Source: an uncultured Bacteroidales bacterium
GTDB lineage: Bacteria; Bacteroidota; Bacteroidia; Bacteroidales; F082
Direction: 5' to 3'
DNA: 64,000 nt
Assembly (NCBI GenBank): GCA_905236635.1
Contig: CAJOCJ010000001.1
Span: forward strand, 101,394-165,393
Positions 46,735 to 55,828 of this stretch are shown here, piece after piece (position 1 is the first letter of the stretch; every line of letters starts with the position of its first letter). The notes below the pieces were generated by a model. It worked only from the letters and a program-made list of their open reading frames with translations. It had not been told where the DNA came from and did no database searches. The position numbers and the translations under genes were made by a program.

Positions 46735-46742
46735 TATTTTTG
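46735..46742 (+). promoter_or_regulatory. -7 box for porKLMN
   Basis: TATTTTTG matches TAnnTTTG, 24 bases upstream of the porK ATG at 46767. It overlaps the in-frame TTG at 46740, which therefore cannot be the start. Confidence 0.65.
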
Positions 46743-46766
46743 GACACTTTTTTAAAAAGGAATAAA

Positions 46767-48140
46767 ATGAAAAAGTATTTGTTAATGAGCCTAGTCGCGT
46801 TGATGCTTGTTGGATGTGGTTCCAGCAGCGATCAAGGTGAGTTGGTAGGCGTAAGAAAGAAGTCAAAGCCGTTTTATCAACCGGATCCGTATGGTATGGT
46901 GTTTGTCCCGATGGGCAGCTATACTATGGGTGTAGGCGGTCAGGATGTTGTGGCGTCGAGTTACTCACAGCCTAAGACCATCTCGGTGTCGGCTTTCTTC
47001 ATGGATGAGACTGAGATTACAAATAACGAGTATCGTGAATTTGTGAATTATGTCCGCGACTCCATAGCCCGTACATATCTTGGCGAGGTTGAACCGGACA
47101 AATACCTCATCACTCAGAACAAGAAGACCGGTGAGACGTACGACACTCCTATCCTCAACTGGGAGGAGAAGATCGAATGGCACAGCGATGACCAGCAGAT
47201 CAGAGACGCTCTCGAACAGCTTTACATCCCGGAAGGCGAACGTTATTGGGGCAAGAAAGAAATTGACGCCAGAAAACTCGTTTATCATTACAGCTACATC
47301 GACCTCAGGTCGGCTGCAAAGAAAGAGTTTGTTGAAGGTGCCGATCCTCATCAGGGTTCTTTCGCCAACCGTCCGCAGGGTTCAAAAGACCGTTCGGTGT
47401 TCGTTCATAATGAGGATATCAACATCTATCCTGACACCTTGGCATGGATTTACGACTATTCGTATGCCTTCAACGACCCGTTGACAGAGAAGTATTTCTG
47501 GCATCCGGCTTATGACCATTATCCGGTGGTCGGTGTCAACTGGAACCAGGCCAATGCTTTCTGTGTGTGGCGTACCGACAAGCTCAACAAATACCTCTCA
47601 AAAAATAAAGGCCAGGCTGGTCTGTCGGAGTTCCGTCTCCCTACCGAGGCTGAGTGGGAGTGGGCAGCACGTGGCGGCCACCAACTCAACCAGTATCCGT
47701 GGGGCGGTCCTTACGCTCGCAACGAGAAAGGCTGTCTGAGAGCCAACTTCAAGCCGATGCGCGGTAACTATATCGCCGACGGCGGTCTTACCACCATCAT
47801 CGTGGGACATTATCCTGCCAACGACTGGGGCTTGTACGACATGGCCGGTAACGTTTCGGAGTGGACATCGAGCGCATTCGACCCATCGGCATATAACGCC
47901 ATGTGGGACATGAACCCTCAGTACACTTACAACGCCAGCGATAACGACGACCCGGTGATGAAGAGAAAAGTCATCCGCGGAGGTTCATGGAAAGACGTGG
48001 CATATTATCTCGAGGTGACGACACGTGGCTATGAGTATCAGGACACAGCCAAGTGCTACATCGGATTCCGCTGCATCCAGCCATACCTTGGCCGTCAGAA
48101 AGGCGACAACCCAAGCAAGGCATCAAGAGTTTACAATTGA
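46767..48140 (+). CDS. porK: Type IX secretion system lipoprotein PorK/GldK
   Basis: This 457-residue lipoprotein has MKKYLLMSLVALMLVGC (Cys 17) and a formylglycine-generating-enzyme-like (FGE-sulfatase) fold: YGMVFVPMGSYTMGVGG, YPVVGVNWNQANAFCVWRT, RLPTEAEWEWAARGG, YDMAGNVSEWTS and VIRGGSWKD. Catalytic activity is not expected; PorK forms large periplasmic rings with PorN under the outer membrane. It is followed by porL after 29 bases. Confidence 0.96.
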   Translation: MKKYLLMSLVALMLVGCGSSSDQGELVGVRKKSKPFYQPDPYGMVFVPMGSYTMGVGGQDVVASSYSQPKTISVSAFFMDETEITNNEYREFVNYVRDSIARTYLGEVEPDKYLITQNKKTGETYDTPILNWEEKIEWHSDDQQIRDALEQLYIPEGERYWGKKEIDARKLVYHYSYIDLRSAAKKEFVEGADPHQGSFANRPQGSKDRSVFVHNEDINIYPDTLAWIYDYSYAFNDPLTEKYFWHPAYDHYPVVGVNWNQANAFCVWRTDKLNKYLSKNKGQAGLSEFRLPTEAEWEWAARGGHQLNQYPWGGPYARNEKGCLRANFKPMRGNYIADGGLTTIIVGHYPANDWGLYDMAGNVSEWTSSAFDPSAYNAMWDMNPQYTYNASDNDDPVMKRKVIRGGSWKDVAYYLEVTTRGYEYQDTAKCYIGFRCIQPYLGRQKGDNPSKASRVYN

Positions 48141-48169
48141 TTTAGGAAATAATTAAAAAAACTAACGAT

Positions 48170-48910
48170 ATGACATTTAAAGAGTTTTCAGAAAGCAAGA
48201 AGTACAAAAACTTCATGGCTAAAGTTTATGGTATTGGTGCATCCATCGTTTTGGTTGGTGCTTTGTTCAAACTTACACACTGGGGAGGCAACTTCGCCAA
48301 CATCATGTTGGCTATCGGTTTGTTGACAGAAGCCGTCATTTTCTTCTTCTCAGCATTTGAGCCTGCTCATCTTGAGCCGGACTGGAGCCTTGTTTACCCA
48401 GAGTTATGGGATCTTTATCATGGCGACGGCCCTGTGGCAGCAACAAAACCGGCAGAGGGTCCAAAGAGAAACACAACAGGTGCTCCTGTTCACAGCAACG
48501 ACGCCGTCACTGAGAAGCTCAACGAGATGTTTGAGCAAGCCAACATCAACTCGGTCACCATGGAACGTCTCAGCATGGGTCTGAACCGTCTCGGTGAGAA
48601 CGCAGCAAAGATCGCCGACGTGAGTGAGGCAGTGGCAGCAACAAGCAACTACACAAAAGCCATGAACAAGGCTTCTGAGACAGCTATGGAGCTCGACGCT
48701 CAGATGTCGAAGACAGCCACCAACGCCGCCATGTTCTCTGACACAAGCAGAAAGATGAACGACACAATGGCTCTCTACATCGAGAAAGTCAATGCATCTG
48801 CCAACTCAACAGATACACTTAACATCCAACTCAACGACTTGTCGAAGCGCATGACAGCAATGAACACCGTTTACGGTAACATGCTCAATGCAATGAATGT
48901 CAAGGCGTAA
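48170..48910 (+). CDS. porL: Type IX secretion system inner-membrane protein PorL/GldL
   Basis: This 246-residue protein has two N-terminal membrane helices (about 22-35 and 43-62) and a long cytoplasmic C-terminal coiled-coil region. Glu54 in the second helix and Lys34/His37 in the loop probably correspond to the proton-path residues of GldL. With PorM it forms the proton-driven motor that powers secretion and, in gliding species, motility. The GldL signature KFMAKVYGIGASIV-like start is present, and the gene order is the canonical one. Confidence 0.96.
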   Translation: MTFKEFSESKKYKNFMAKVYGIGASIVLVGALFKLTHWGGNFANIMLAIGLLTEAVIFFFSAFEPAHLEPDWSLVYPELWDLYHGDGPVAATKPAEGPKRNTTGAPVHSNDAVTEKLNEMFEQANINSVTMERLSMGLNRLGENAAKIADVSEAVAATSNYTKAMNKASETAMELDAQMSKTATNAAMFSDTSRKMNDTMALYIEKVNASANSTDTLNIQLNDLSKRMTAMNTVYGNMLNAMNVKA

Positions 48911-48951
48911 GCCACTATTGTTAAACAAAAGATTTTTAAAAATAACAAGAA

Positions 48952-50640
48952 ATGGCAGCTGCAAAAGAGACCCCAAGACAGAAGATGATAGGTATGATGT
49001 ACCTCGTCCTCACCGCTCTGTTGGCATTGAACGTCTCAGCCGACATTCTCGACGCTTTCGCCATCGTGAATGACGGTCTGGAAAAGACCAACGCCAGCGT
49101 GGAGAATAAGATAGAGGACTACTACGGCATCTTCGAGCAGCAGTATCTCAAACAACCGGAAAAGGCACACGATTATTGGGAAAAAGCTAATGCTATTCGT
49201 GAAAAGACTGACGAAATCATTAACTTTATCGAGAAAGAAATCAAGGTGCCGTTGGTTCTTGAGACTGAAAACATAAAAGAGGCCGACCTTTTTAATAAAG
49301 ATACCAAGAAGCCTCTTCTTAAAAATATCGATAAAACAAATCCTGATAACCGCCGTGTTTTCTATGAGTTAGACCTCAACAACATCGGCGCTAAGGATAA
49401 GTATGACGCCGCAACCAACTTCATGATTAACAACGGCAATGCTGCGATTCTTAAGAAAAAGATCCAGGATTATCGTCAGTTTGTCGTGAATACCGTTGAA
49501 TCTGCAGGTCTTTCGAACTATAACAAATATGTCGGACTTCTTACAGACGTCGATCATAACGGCAACAAGATCATCTACACGGATAACGACGGACAGGAGC
49601 TGAGCTGGGAGAACAAGAACTTCGAGCATATCATCCTCACTGCAGAAATCGCTATCCTCAATAAGATTGTTGGTGAGATTCAGACGACAGAATATGACGC
49701 TATCACCGCTTTGTTCAAACAAATCGGTTCATCCGACTTCAAGTTCGAATCTGTTCAGGCACGCGTCATCCAGAAGAGCGACTTCATTATCAGAGGTCAG
49801 AAATACGAGGCTGAGATTTTCATCGCAGCAGCGGATACCTCAAAGGCTTTTGAAGTGAAATATGTGATGGGTACCAGCGACTTCAACAAGGCAACAGGCC
49901 AGCCTGTCACCCTGAAGAGTAAGGAAGGCAAGGTCATCCTGAGCTTCCCGACAACAACAGCGGGTGTCCACAAATATGCAGGTCGTATCGAGATCCCTCG
50001 TCCGGACGGCTCGATGGCATACTACGACTTCCATGAGCAGTTCCAGGTGGCTCCACCGTCAGCGACAGTGGCTCCTACCAAGATGATGGTGATGTACGAA
50101 GGCTTACAGAACCCTATCTCGGTGTCAGCACCAGGCTTCACGGGCGATGATATCACCATCAGCGTTGAAGGCGGCACATTCACCAAAGACAGCGGCGACG
50201 GCAACTATCTCGTGTCAATCAACAAGGGTGCCAAGAAGGTGAAAGTCAATATCTTGGCCAAAGAAGCCAGCGGCAAGAGAGTGGACCTCGGAACACAGGA
50301 GTTCCGCGTGAAACAGGTGCCTGACCCGGTAGTGCGTATAGGCGACATCACAGGCGGCAAGGTCGATAAAGAGGTGCTCCTCAGCATCGGCAGAGTGATG
50401 GCAGTGATGAAAGACTTTGATTTTGAGGGTTTTAACTATACAGTGGAATCATATACAGTTTCAACATACAGAGGAACATTCATCGATAAGTTAAACAAAG
50501 GACCGAGATTCACACCAGAAGTGAGCGAGCTTATCCGCAGCGCCCAGCCTGGACAAAGAATCCAATTCCAGGATATCTGCGTCAAAGACCCGAAGGGCGA
50601 GATAAGAAATGTCGGTTCAATAAACGTTCAAATAAAGTAA
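48952..50640 (+). CDS. porM: Type IX secretion system motor protein PorM/GldM
   Basis: This 562-residue protein starts with a short cytoplasmic segment ending KMIGMMYLVLTALLALNVSA, a single membrane helix. It is followed by a helical D1 domain (to about 220) and beta domains D2-D4. It spans the periplasm and contacts the PorKN ring, transmitting PorL motor action. The length and C-terminal domain order are normal, and porN follows after 1 base. Confidence 0.96.
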   Translation: MAAAKETPRQKMIGMMYLVLTALLALNVSADILDAFAIVNDGLEKTNASVENKIEDYYGIFEQQYLKQPEKAHDYWEKANAIREKTDEIINFIEKEIKVPLVLETENIKEADLFNKDTKKPLLKNIDKTNPDNRRVFYELDLNNIGAKDKYDAATNFMINNGNAAILKKKIQDYRQFVVNTVESAGLSNYNKYVGLLTDVDHNGNKIIYTDNDGQELSWENKNFEHIILTAEIAILNKIVGEIQTTEYDAITALFKQIGSSDFKFESVQARVIQKSDFIIRGQKYEAEIFIAAADTSKAFEVKYVMGTSDFNKATGQPVTLKSKEGKVILSFPTTTAGVHKYAGRIEIPRPDGSMAYYDFHEQFQVAPPSATVAPTKMMVMYEGLQNPISVSAPGFTGDDITISVEGGTFTKDSGDGNYLVSINKGAKKVKVNILAKEASGKRVDLGTQEFRVKQVPDPVVRIGDITGGKVDKEVLLSIGRVMAVMKDFDFEGFNYTVESYTVSTYRGTFIDKLNKGPRFTPEVSELIRSAQPGQRIQFQDICVKDPKGEIRNVGSINVQIK

Positions 50641-50641
50641 C

Positions 50642-51505
50642 ATGAAAAAGGTTGTTTTAATAATCGCAGTTGCATTGCTTTGTCTGTTTGTCAATGCCCC
50701 GAAGGCTACGGCACAAATCACAGATAACAACTATAACGACGGTTTATATGTTGAGAATGCAACAGGAATAAAGAAATTCATCCCATATCCTGAAGTCCGT
50801 GAAGCTGATGTCTTATGGAAGAAGAGAGTATGGCGTGAGATAGACTTCCGTCAGAAGATGAACCTCCCGTTCTATTATCCTCGTGATCCCCATCAGAACT
50901 GGAGAAGATTCATCGACGTCATTATGGACGCTTTGAAAGAAGGCAGATGCCAGGCTTATCCAGTGTCGCCTTCAGGCGGTCCGGATTTTGAACAAGCATC
51001 GTTGCCATATTCAAAACTTATGACAGGTTTGAATTCAGAGAAGCATCAGTCGGTATTTGACGACTACGGCAACAAGGTCGGCGATACTGTCATCAACATC
51101 GCTTTCAAGCCGGAGTCAGTGACACGTCTGCGTATCATGGAAGACTGGTATTTCGATACCCACAGAAGCCAGATGATGGTTCGCATCGAGGCAATCTGCC
51201 CTGTCATCATGCGTGACGTGAACGACACACTCCAGATGCCTAACGAACTGTTCTGGATCCCGTTTGACAGCGAGACCCGCACAGTCCTGTCGGAGGCTCC
51301 TGTCTATAACAGAAACAACTCAGCAGCACGTCTCTCGTACGATGACCTGTTCTGGAAACGTCAGTTTGACAGCTACATCTACAAAGAAGAGAATGTGTAT
51401 GACCGTAGCATCCAAGACTACGCCACAGGCGTCGAGGCTCTGAAGGAATCGGAGAGAATCCAGCAAGAGATTATCGACTTCGAACAGAATATGTGGGAAT
51501 ACTAG
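50642..51505 (+). CDS. porN: Type IX secretion system protein PorN/GldN
   Basis: This 287-residue periplasmic protein has a signal peptide (VVLIIAVALLCLFVNAPKATAQ). It then shows the GldN blocks DVLWKKRVWREIDFRQKMN, RFIDVIMDALKEG, and RIMEDWYFDTHRSQMMVRIE, ending YDDLFWKRQFDSYIYKEENV. PorN binds PorK to form the periplasmic ring. It is the last gene of the porKLMN operon and is followed by a strong palindromic terminator. Confidence 0.96.
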   Translation: MKKVVLIIAVALLCLFVNAPKATAQITDNNYNDGLYVENATGIKKFIPYPEVREADVLWKKRVWREIDFRQKMNLPFYYPRDPHQNWRRFIDVIMDALKEGRCQAYPVSPSGGPDFEQASLPYSKLMTGLNSEKHQSVFDDYGNKVGDTVINIAFKPESVTRLRIMEDWYFDTHRSQMMVRIEAICPVIMRDVNDTLQMPNELFWIPFDSETRTVLSEAPVYNRNNSAARLSYDDLFWKRQFDSYIYKEENVYDRSIQDYATGVEALKESERIQQEIIDFEQNMWEY

Positions 51506-51529
51506 TTTAGAGTTTAAAGTTTAGAGATA

Positions 51530-51565
51530 AAATAAGGACGCCATGGCGTCCTTATTTGATTTTTT
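51530..51565 (+). terminator. Intrinsic terminator after porN
   Basis: A perfect 28-bp palindrome (51530-51557) centred on GACGCCATGGCGTC is followed by a run of T. The centre resembles family A repeats (GCCATGGC), but the flanks differ. It could also end transcription arriving from the helicase gene on the opposite strand. Confidence 0.85.
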
Positions 51566-51576
51566 AAATATTCTCA

Positions 51577-51612
51577 ATTGTTAATTATCAACTATCAATT
51601 ATCAACTAATAA
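51577..51612. repeat. Short AT-rich direct repeats after porN
   Basis: The stretch contains ATCAACT/ATCAATT-type units in tandem (TTATCAACTATCAATTATCA core), just before the helicase stop. It looks like simple repeat drift. No gene or RNA is seen in it. Confidence 0.5.
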
Positions 51613-53457
51613 TTAATATCTCGCTCTGCGGCCGTATTTCTTCTCAGGTCTTTCTTTCTCTTTTGACCGTTTCTTTTTCTTCGAGGTTTTTTCTTTTTTA
51701 TCTTTTGTCCGGCTCTCTTTACGGCTGCGGCGGGAATGCTGTTCTTCCTCGCGATCACGTCGACGGCGCTCCTCATGGAAGCTGTCGTGAGCTTTCTTTG
51801 ACTTTTTGTCGGACTCTTTTTTCTTGTTGGTCTTGTCGTCACTCGATTTAGGTTCTCCCGTTGTTATCTCAACGCGGATGCCCTCGGTGTTTTTGCTCGG
51901 GTCTGCGAAACAGTCGACGATGAACTGTGCATGGGCGCCGTCGACGGCGACAAATGAGAAGTTCTCCTTGAGGTCGATATGTCCGATCTCAATGTCTTTG
52001 GTGCCTGTCACGTCGTTGATTCTGCCTATCAATGAGTTGGGTTTGATGTGGTCGCGTTTGCCCATGCCGAAGAACAGGCGTACCATATTTGAGTCGTCAT
52101 GCTGTTTCTTCTCTTTTTTCTCCTTGGTTGCATTCTCGTCGATATTCAAATCTTTTGCGTCTTTGTAATAATCGAGGAAACGGTTGAAATTCAACGCCAC
52201 CACACGTGTTATCAACTCTTCGCGTGTGAGCCAGCTGAGTTTCTTAAACACCACCGGCAGGTAGTCGTCGATGTCGTCGCGCATGATGTCGACCTTCTCG
52301 AGGTTGTCGATATGGCGGAACAGCTGTTTCTCGCACACCTGCTGTGCTGTCGGGATGAGCGAGTGTTCCATCGGACGGCCGAGTTGTTTCTCAATGGCTT
52401 TGATTTTATGTTTCTCCCTCTGGTGCACCAGGCTGATGCAGATGCCAGTCTTGTCGGCACGTCCCGTACGGCCGCTTCGGTGCACGTAGGTGTCGATGTC
52501 GTCGGGTAGGTTATAGTTGATGATATGTGTCAGGTTGTTGACGTCCAGGCCTCTGGCTGCCACGTCGGTAGCCACCAGAATCTGGGTGAAACCCTGACGG
52601 AAGTGGTTCATCACGAGGTCGCGCTGTGCCTGCGAGAGGTCACCGTGCAACGAAGCGGCGTTATACCCGTCGTGGATGAGGTTGTCGGCCACCTCCTGTG
52701 TCTCCAGTTTGGTGCGGCAGAAAACGATGCCGTAGATCGACGGATAGTAGTCGATGAGACGTTTCAAAGCGAGATATCTGTCGCTCGCCTTGATGAGATA
52801 GTAGTTATGGCGCACATTCGCCGTCCCCGAGTTCTTCTGCCCGATGCTGATACGCACTGGGTCTTTCATGTATTTGTTGAGAATCTGCTCGACTTCGGCC
52901 GGCATGGTCGCCGAAAACAGCAGGGTGTTCTTCTCCTCGGGCATATATTCCAAGATAGCGTCCACGTCTTCCTGAAATCCCATGTCGAGCATCTCGTCGG
53001 CCTCGTCGAGCACCATCCACTTCACGTTGCTGAAGTCGACGCGGTTACGGCGTATCATGTCCTGCAGACGGCCCGGAGTGGCCACTATGATCTGCGGTTT
53101 CTTAGCGAGGCTCTTGAACTGCAGCTCTATGCTGGCGCCGCCATATACCGGAACGATAAGGATTTCAGGTATGTATTTTGCATAGCTGAGCAGGTCCTTG
53201 GTGATCTGCATGCAGAGCTCACGTGTTGGGCATAAAATCAACGCCTGGACGTTACGGTTTTTCGGGTCGATATTCTGTAAAAGAGGCAACCCGAAAGCGG
53301 CAGTCTTGCCTGTCCCAGTCTGTGCAAGTCCAACCAAATCAGTGCGTTGTGACAATAACACGGGCAACACTTCGGCCTGTATCGGCATGGGTTCCTTAAA
53401 TCCTAATTCGTCGATGGCTCTTAGGATTGCGGGGTTTAAATTGAAATCTTGAAACAT
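51613..53457 (-). CDS. DEAD-box RNA helicase, DeaD/CsdA-like
   Basis: This 614-residue helicase has, in order, FKEPMPIQAEVLP (Q motif), AQTGTGKTAAFGLP, PTRELCMQI, TPGRLQDM, VLDEADEMLD, LFSATMP, IVFCRTK, ATDVAARGLDV and HRSGRTGRA. A DbpA-type RNA-binding domain follows (MVRLFFGMGKRDHIKPNSLI, about 462-481), then a Lys/Arg/Glu-rich tail of about 80 residues. This is the DeaD/CsdA layout used in cold adaptation and ribosome assembly. The ATG at 53457 (MFQDFNLNP) is preferred: the earlier in-frame codon at 53478 lies on the -7 box. Confidence 0.94.
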   Translation of the reverse strand: MFQDFNLNPAILRAIDELGFKEPMPIQAEVLPVLLSQRTDLVGLAQTGTGKTAAFGLPLLQNIDPKNRNVQALILCPTRELCMQITKDLLSYAKYIPEILIVPVYGGASIELQFKSLAKKPQIIVATPGRLQDMIRRNRVDFSNVKWMVLDEADEMLDMGFQEDVDAILEYMPEEKNTLLFSATMPAEVEQILNKYMKDPVRISIGQKNSGTANVRHNYYLIKASDRYLALKRLIDYYPSIYGIVFCRTKLETQEVADNLIHDGYNAASLHGDLSQAQRDLVMNHFRQGFTQILVATDVAARGLDVNNLTHIINYNLPDDIDTYVHRSGRTGRADKTGICISLVHQREKHKIKAIEKQLGRPMEHSLIPTAQQVCEKQLFRHIDNLEKVDIMRDDIDDYLPVVFKKLSWLTREELITRVVALNFNRFLDYYKDAKDLNIDENATKEKKEKKQHDDSNMVRLFFGMGKRDHIKPNSLIGRINDVTGTKDIEIGHIDLKENFSFVAVDGAHAQFIVDCFADPSKNTEGIRVEITTGEPKSSDDKTNKKKESDKKSKKAHDSFHEERRRRDREEEQHSRRSRKESRTKDKKEKTSKKKKRSKEKERPEKKYGRRARY

Positions 53458-53475
53458 ATATTGAAATTGAGGTTG

Positions 53476-53483
53476 CAAAATTA
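53476..53483 (-). promoter_or_regulatory. -7 box for the DEAD-box helicase
   Basis: On the minus strand this is TAATTTTG (TAnnTTTG), 19 bases upstream of the ATG at 53457, divergent from the next promoter. Confidence 0.6.
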
Positions 53484-53494
53484 CAAAAAATTAC

Positions 53495-53502
53495 TATATT
53501 TG
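53495..53502 (+). promoter_or_regulatory. -7 box for the serine hydrolase lipoprotein
   Basis: TATATTTG matches TAnnTTTG, 18 bases upstream of the ATG at 53521. It rules out the earlier in-frame start at 53449. Confidence 0.6.
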
Positions 53503-53520
53503 CAGGTTATTTTAAAAAAG

Positions 53521-54780
53521 ATGATGAAAACGAGACATTTAATATATTTATTAGCCTTATTGTTATTTTCTTGTTCAACGAAAAAAGACCATTTCACTGC
53601 CGAAGAGGTGGCGGGCTGGCCTGTTGTTGACGTTGATGAGATTTTTAAAGATCTGGATGAACCAATTCTTGAGAAAAAAGCGGCTCAGATTGACAGGATC
53701 TTACAGAATCTGAAGAAGAAAACGCCATTCAACGGCACGGTTCTTTTCGCTGAAAAGGGGAGGGTGATACTGGTTAAGTCATACGGTCATGCCGATTTGA
53801 TCAGGCGTAAGGGCGAGATAAATGTTGACGATGTGTTTCAGCTGAGTTCGGTCTCGAAAATGTTTACCGCCGAAGCCATCATGATTCTGAAGACACGCGG
53901 TCTCATTGACTATGATGAGGATGTCCAAAAATATATCCCTGAATTTCCTTACGATGGCATCACTGTCAGGATGCTGCTGACACACCGCTCGGGATTGTCG
54001 CGTTACGAGACGCTGGCCGACAACAATTGGCCCGACAAGAAAGTGCCATTTACCAACGAAGACATGATTAAATATTATGCGACATACAGGCCTGATCCGT
54101 ATTTCCGACCCGACAACGGATTCCATTATTGCAATGTGAATTACGCCATGCTGGCAAGCATTGTGGAGCGTGTATCAGGCAAGTCGTTCGTCGATTTCAT
54201 GCGCGAGGATGTGTTCGACGCCATCGGCATGAAAAAATCATATATCTACGATATGCCTACCGACACCATGGTCTCGACATATCTCCCGAATTGTGTCCAA
54301 GGATATTATATAGGGCGCAGAAAGCCGCGTCGGGCACAGAACGAATATCTTAATGGCGTGAAAGGTGATAAGATCATGTTTTCAAATGTCGAAGACATGT
54401 ATCGTTTCAAACTTGCCATCGACTATGGTTTGCTGGTCCCCGACACCATACAGGCTGAGGCTTTTGCCCCGGGAAGCCCTAATTATGCAAAGAAAAAGGA
54501 TAACTATGGCTTCGGCTGGCGTATCTCAAAGAAATATCCTAATTGTTATTATCATTATGGCTGGTGGAAGGCTTATCGCTCGTTTTTCATGATTGATAAA
54601 GAAAACGACCGCACCATGATAGTGTTAACCAATACCGATAGAGGTCCGAATTCGGAGGTTTTTTGGAAAATCTTGAGAGACAATACCATAGAACTTGCTC
54701 CGTCTTCAGTAAATATTCCAATATTGGAATTGGAAGATAATATCAGATTCCCTTATTTGTCATACCGTTTCAGGAGGTAG
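53521..54780 (+). CDS. Serine beta-lactamase-like hydrolase, lipoprotein
   Basis: This protein of about 419 residues has a lipoprotein signal (YLLALLLFSC). Its class C beta-lactamase/DD-peptidase fold has the catalytic SxxK in QLSSVSKMFTAEAI, YCN in HYCNVNYAML and the HYGWW block in place of KTG. Such proteins are usually D-amino-acid or peptidoglycan hydrolases/esterases rather than true resistance enzymes. ATG at 53521 and 53524 are adjacent; either may be used. The 3' end overlaps the response regulator gene by 21 bases (convergent). Confidence 0.9.
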   Translation: MMKTRHLIYLLALLLFSCSTKKDHFTAEEVAGWPVVDVDEIFKDLDEPILEKKAAQIDRILQNLKKKTPFNGTVLFAEKGRVILVKSYGHADLIRRKGEINVDDVFQLSSVSKMFTAEAIMILKTRGLIDYDEDVQKYIPEFPYDGITVRMLLTHRSGLSRYETLADNNWPDKKVPFTNEDMIKYYATYRPDPYFRPDNGFHYCNVNYAMLASIVERVSGKSFVDFMREDVFDAIGMKKSYIYDMPTDTMVSTYLPNCVQGYYIGRRKPRRAQNEYLNGVKGDKIMFSNVEDMYRFKLAIDYGLLVPDTIQAEAFAPGSPNYAKKKDNYGFGWRISKKYPNCYYHYGWWKAYRSFFMIDKENDRTMIVLTNTDRGPNSEVFWKILRDNTIELAPSSVNIPILELEDNIRFPYLSYRFRR

Positions 54781-55467
54781 TGGGAGTACTACAAGCTTGT
54801 ATCCGACACCGTGAACGTTTTCAAGTCGCACGTTGGGGTCATATTTCAGGATTTTACGCAGACGGCCGACATAGACATCCATGTTGCGGGCATTGAAATA
54901 GTTTTCGGTGTTCCATACACGTTTTAACGCCAACGACCTTTCCACAACATGGTTTTTATATTCAAAAAACAGATAAAGCAGATTCAACTCTTTAGTAGTC
55001 AATCGTTTTTCTTGTCCGTTGAATATCAGCACATGATGCAGGGTGTCGAGAGTATAATTGCCAAATGTATGTATATGTTGGCGTTTCTCGTTGGCTTGTG
55101 TCCTGTTGAAGATTGCTTGTATTCGCAGCCCTAGTTCCTCCATGCTGAACGGACGCACTACGAAGTCGTCGGCCCCGACATTGAATCCTTTGATAATATC
55201 AGCCTGATGTGCCTCTGAACCCAGGAAAACAACTGGGATGTCTTTGTTCTTTTTCTTTATTTCTATAACCAAATCGTATCCATTTGTAATAGGTAAATTG
55301 ATGTCTGCAAGAACAAAATCGAATCGTTCTTTTTTAAAATGATGCAAGGCTTCTTCTCCATCGGAGCAGATAACGCAGGAATATCCGAGTGATACAAGAA
55401 AGTATTTCGTTATCGAGGCTATATCCTCATCATGTTCCGCTAAAAGAATTTTTAAGGGTCTAATCAT
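54760..55467 (-). CDS. OmpR-family response regulator with degenerate receiver, orphan
   Basis: This 235-residue protein has a receiver domain (1-120) joined to an OmpR/PhoB winged helix (about 135-230: LTTKELNLLYLFFEYKNHVV, NARNMDVYVGRLRKILK, VHGVGYKLV). In the receiver the phosphoacceptor Asp55 (ADINLP) is kept. However, the acidic pair is E11-H12, the conserved Thr/Ser is Gly83 (VVFLGSEA) and the conserved Lys is Arg105 (VVRPF). These changes suggest altered phosphorylation-dependent signalling. No histidine kinase is adjacent. It has its own promoter. It is not PorX, which carries a PglZ domain. Confidence 0.92.
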   Translation of the reverse strand: MIRPLKILLAEHDEDIASITKYFLVSLGYSCVICSDGEEALHHFKKERFDFVLADINLPITNGYDLVIEIKKKNKDIPVVFLGSEAHQADIIKGFNVGADDFVVRPFSMEELGLRIQAIFNRTQANEKRQHIHTFGNYTLDTLHHVLIFNGQEKRLTTKELNLLYLFFEYKNHVVERSLALKRVWNTENYFNARNMDVYVGRLRKILKYDPNVRLENVHGVGYKLVVLPLPPETV

Positions 55468-55496
55468 AAGAAAAAAATTATCTGCACAAATTTAGA

Positions 55497-55504
55497 ACAC
55501 AGAA
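55497..55504 (-). promoter_or_regulatory. -7 box for the response regulator
   Basis: On the minus strand this is TAAATTTG (TAnnTTTG), 30 bases upstream of the ATG. Confidence 0.55.
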
Positions 55505-55631
55505 ATTTTTAACAAAAAACTTTACCCCTTAAATCATTCATTATGAAACGATTTTAACATAAATTGCATTTTTTTGCAAGAAATCTAAATTTTTTTTTAC
55601 ATTTTTTTTGCCTTAGTATTGAAAATTTATG

Positions 55632-55639
55632 TATTTTTG
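55632..55639 (+). promoter_or_regulatory. -7 box of the candidate small RNA unit
   Basis: TATTTTTG matches TAnnTTTG. The only thing between it and the terminator ending at 55764 is a stretch of about 120 bases without a normal gene. Confidence 0.6.
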
Positions 55640-55644
55640 CAGTG

Positions 55645-55764
55645 CGTAACGATGTACATCCATAGTTACCCATCCGGGTAATTTACATTGTTCGTAAAAG
55701 GTTTCATAAATTTTGGTTTTTGGTTCTGGGGACCGTCTCCGCTCAAGAGACGGTCTCTTTTTTT
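55645..55764 (+). ncRNA. Candidate small RNA (or leader with a 9-codon ORF) upstream of pgi
   Basis: A TAnnTTTG promoter (55632-55639), about 120 bases, and an intrinsic terminator make a complete unit that ends before the separate pgi promoter. It contains a GTAAC/GTTAC pairing around a GATGTACATC palindrome and a TTACCC-ATCC-GGGTAA hairpin. An ATG at 55652 starts a nine-residue frame (MYIHSYPSG) whose stop lies in that hairpin. I do not recognise a known RNA family. The start of the RNA is estimated from the promoter. Confidence 0.55.
55731..55764 (+). terminator. Intrinsic terminator of the small RNA unit
   Basis: A nine-base stem (GACCGTCTC with GAGACGGTC), a CGCTCAA loop and a run of T. 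It lies upstream of the pgi promoter, so it does not end any annotated protein gene. Confidence 0.9.
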
Positions 55765-55796
55765 AATGTGTTTTTTGTTAATCGAAGAAAAATTCG

Positions 55797-55804
55797 TATT
55801 TTTG
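55797..55804 (+). promoter_or_regulatory. -7 box for the pgi operon
   Basis: TATTTTTG matches TAnnTTTG, 24 bases upstream of the pgi ATG and downstream of the small-RNA terminator. Confidence 0.65.
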
Positions 55805-55828
55805 TAGATTGTTAAAACATGAAATATT

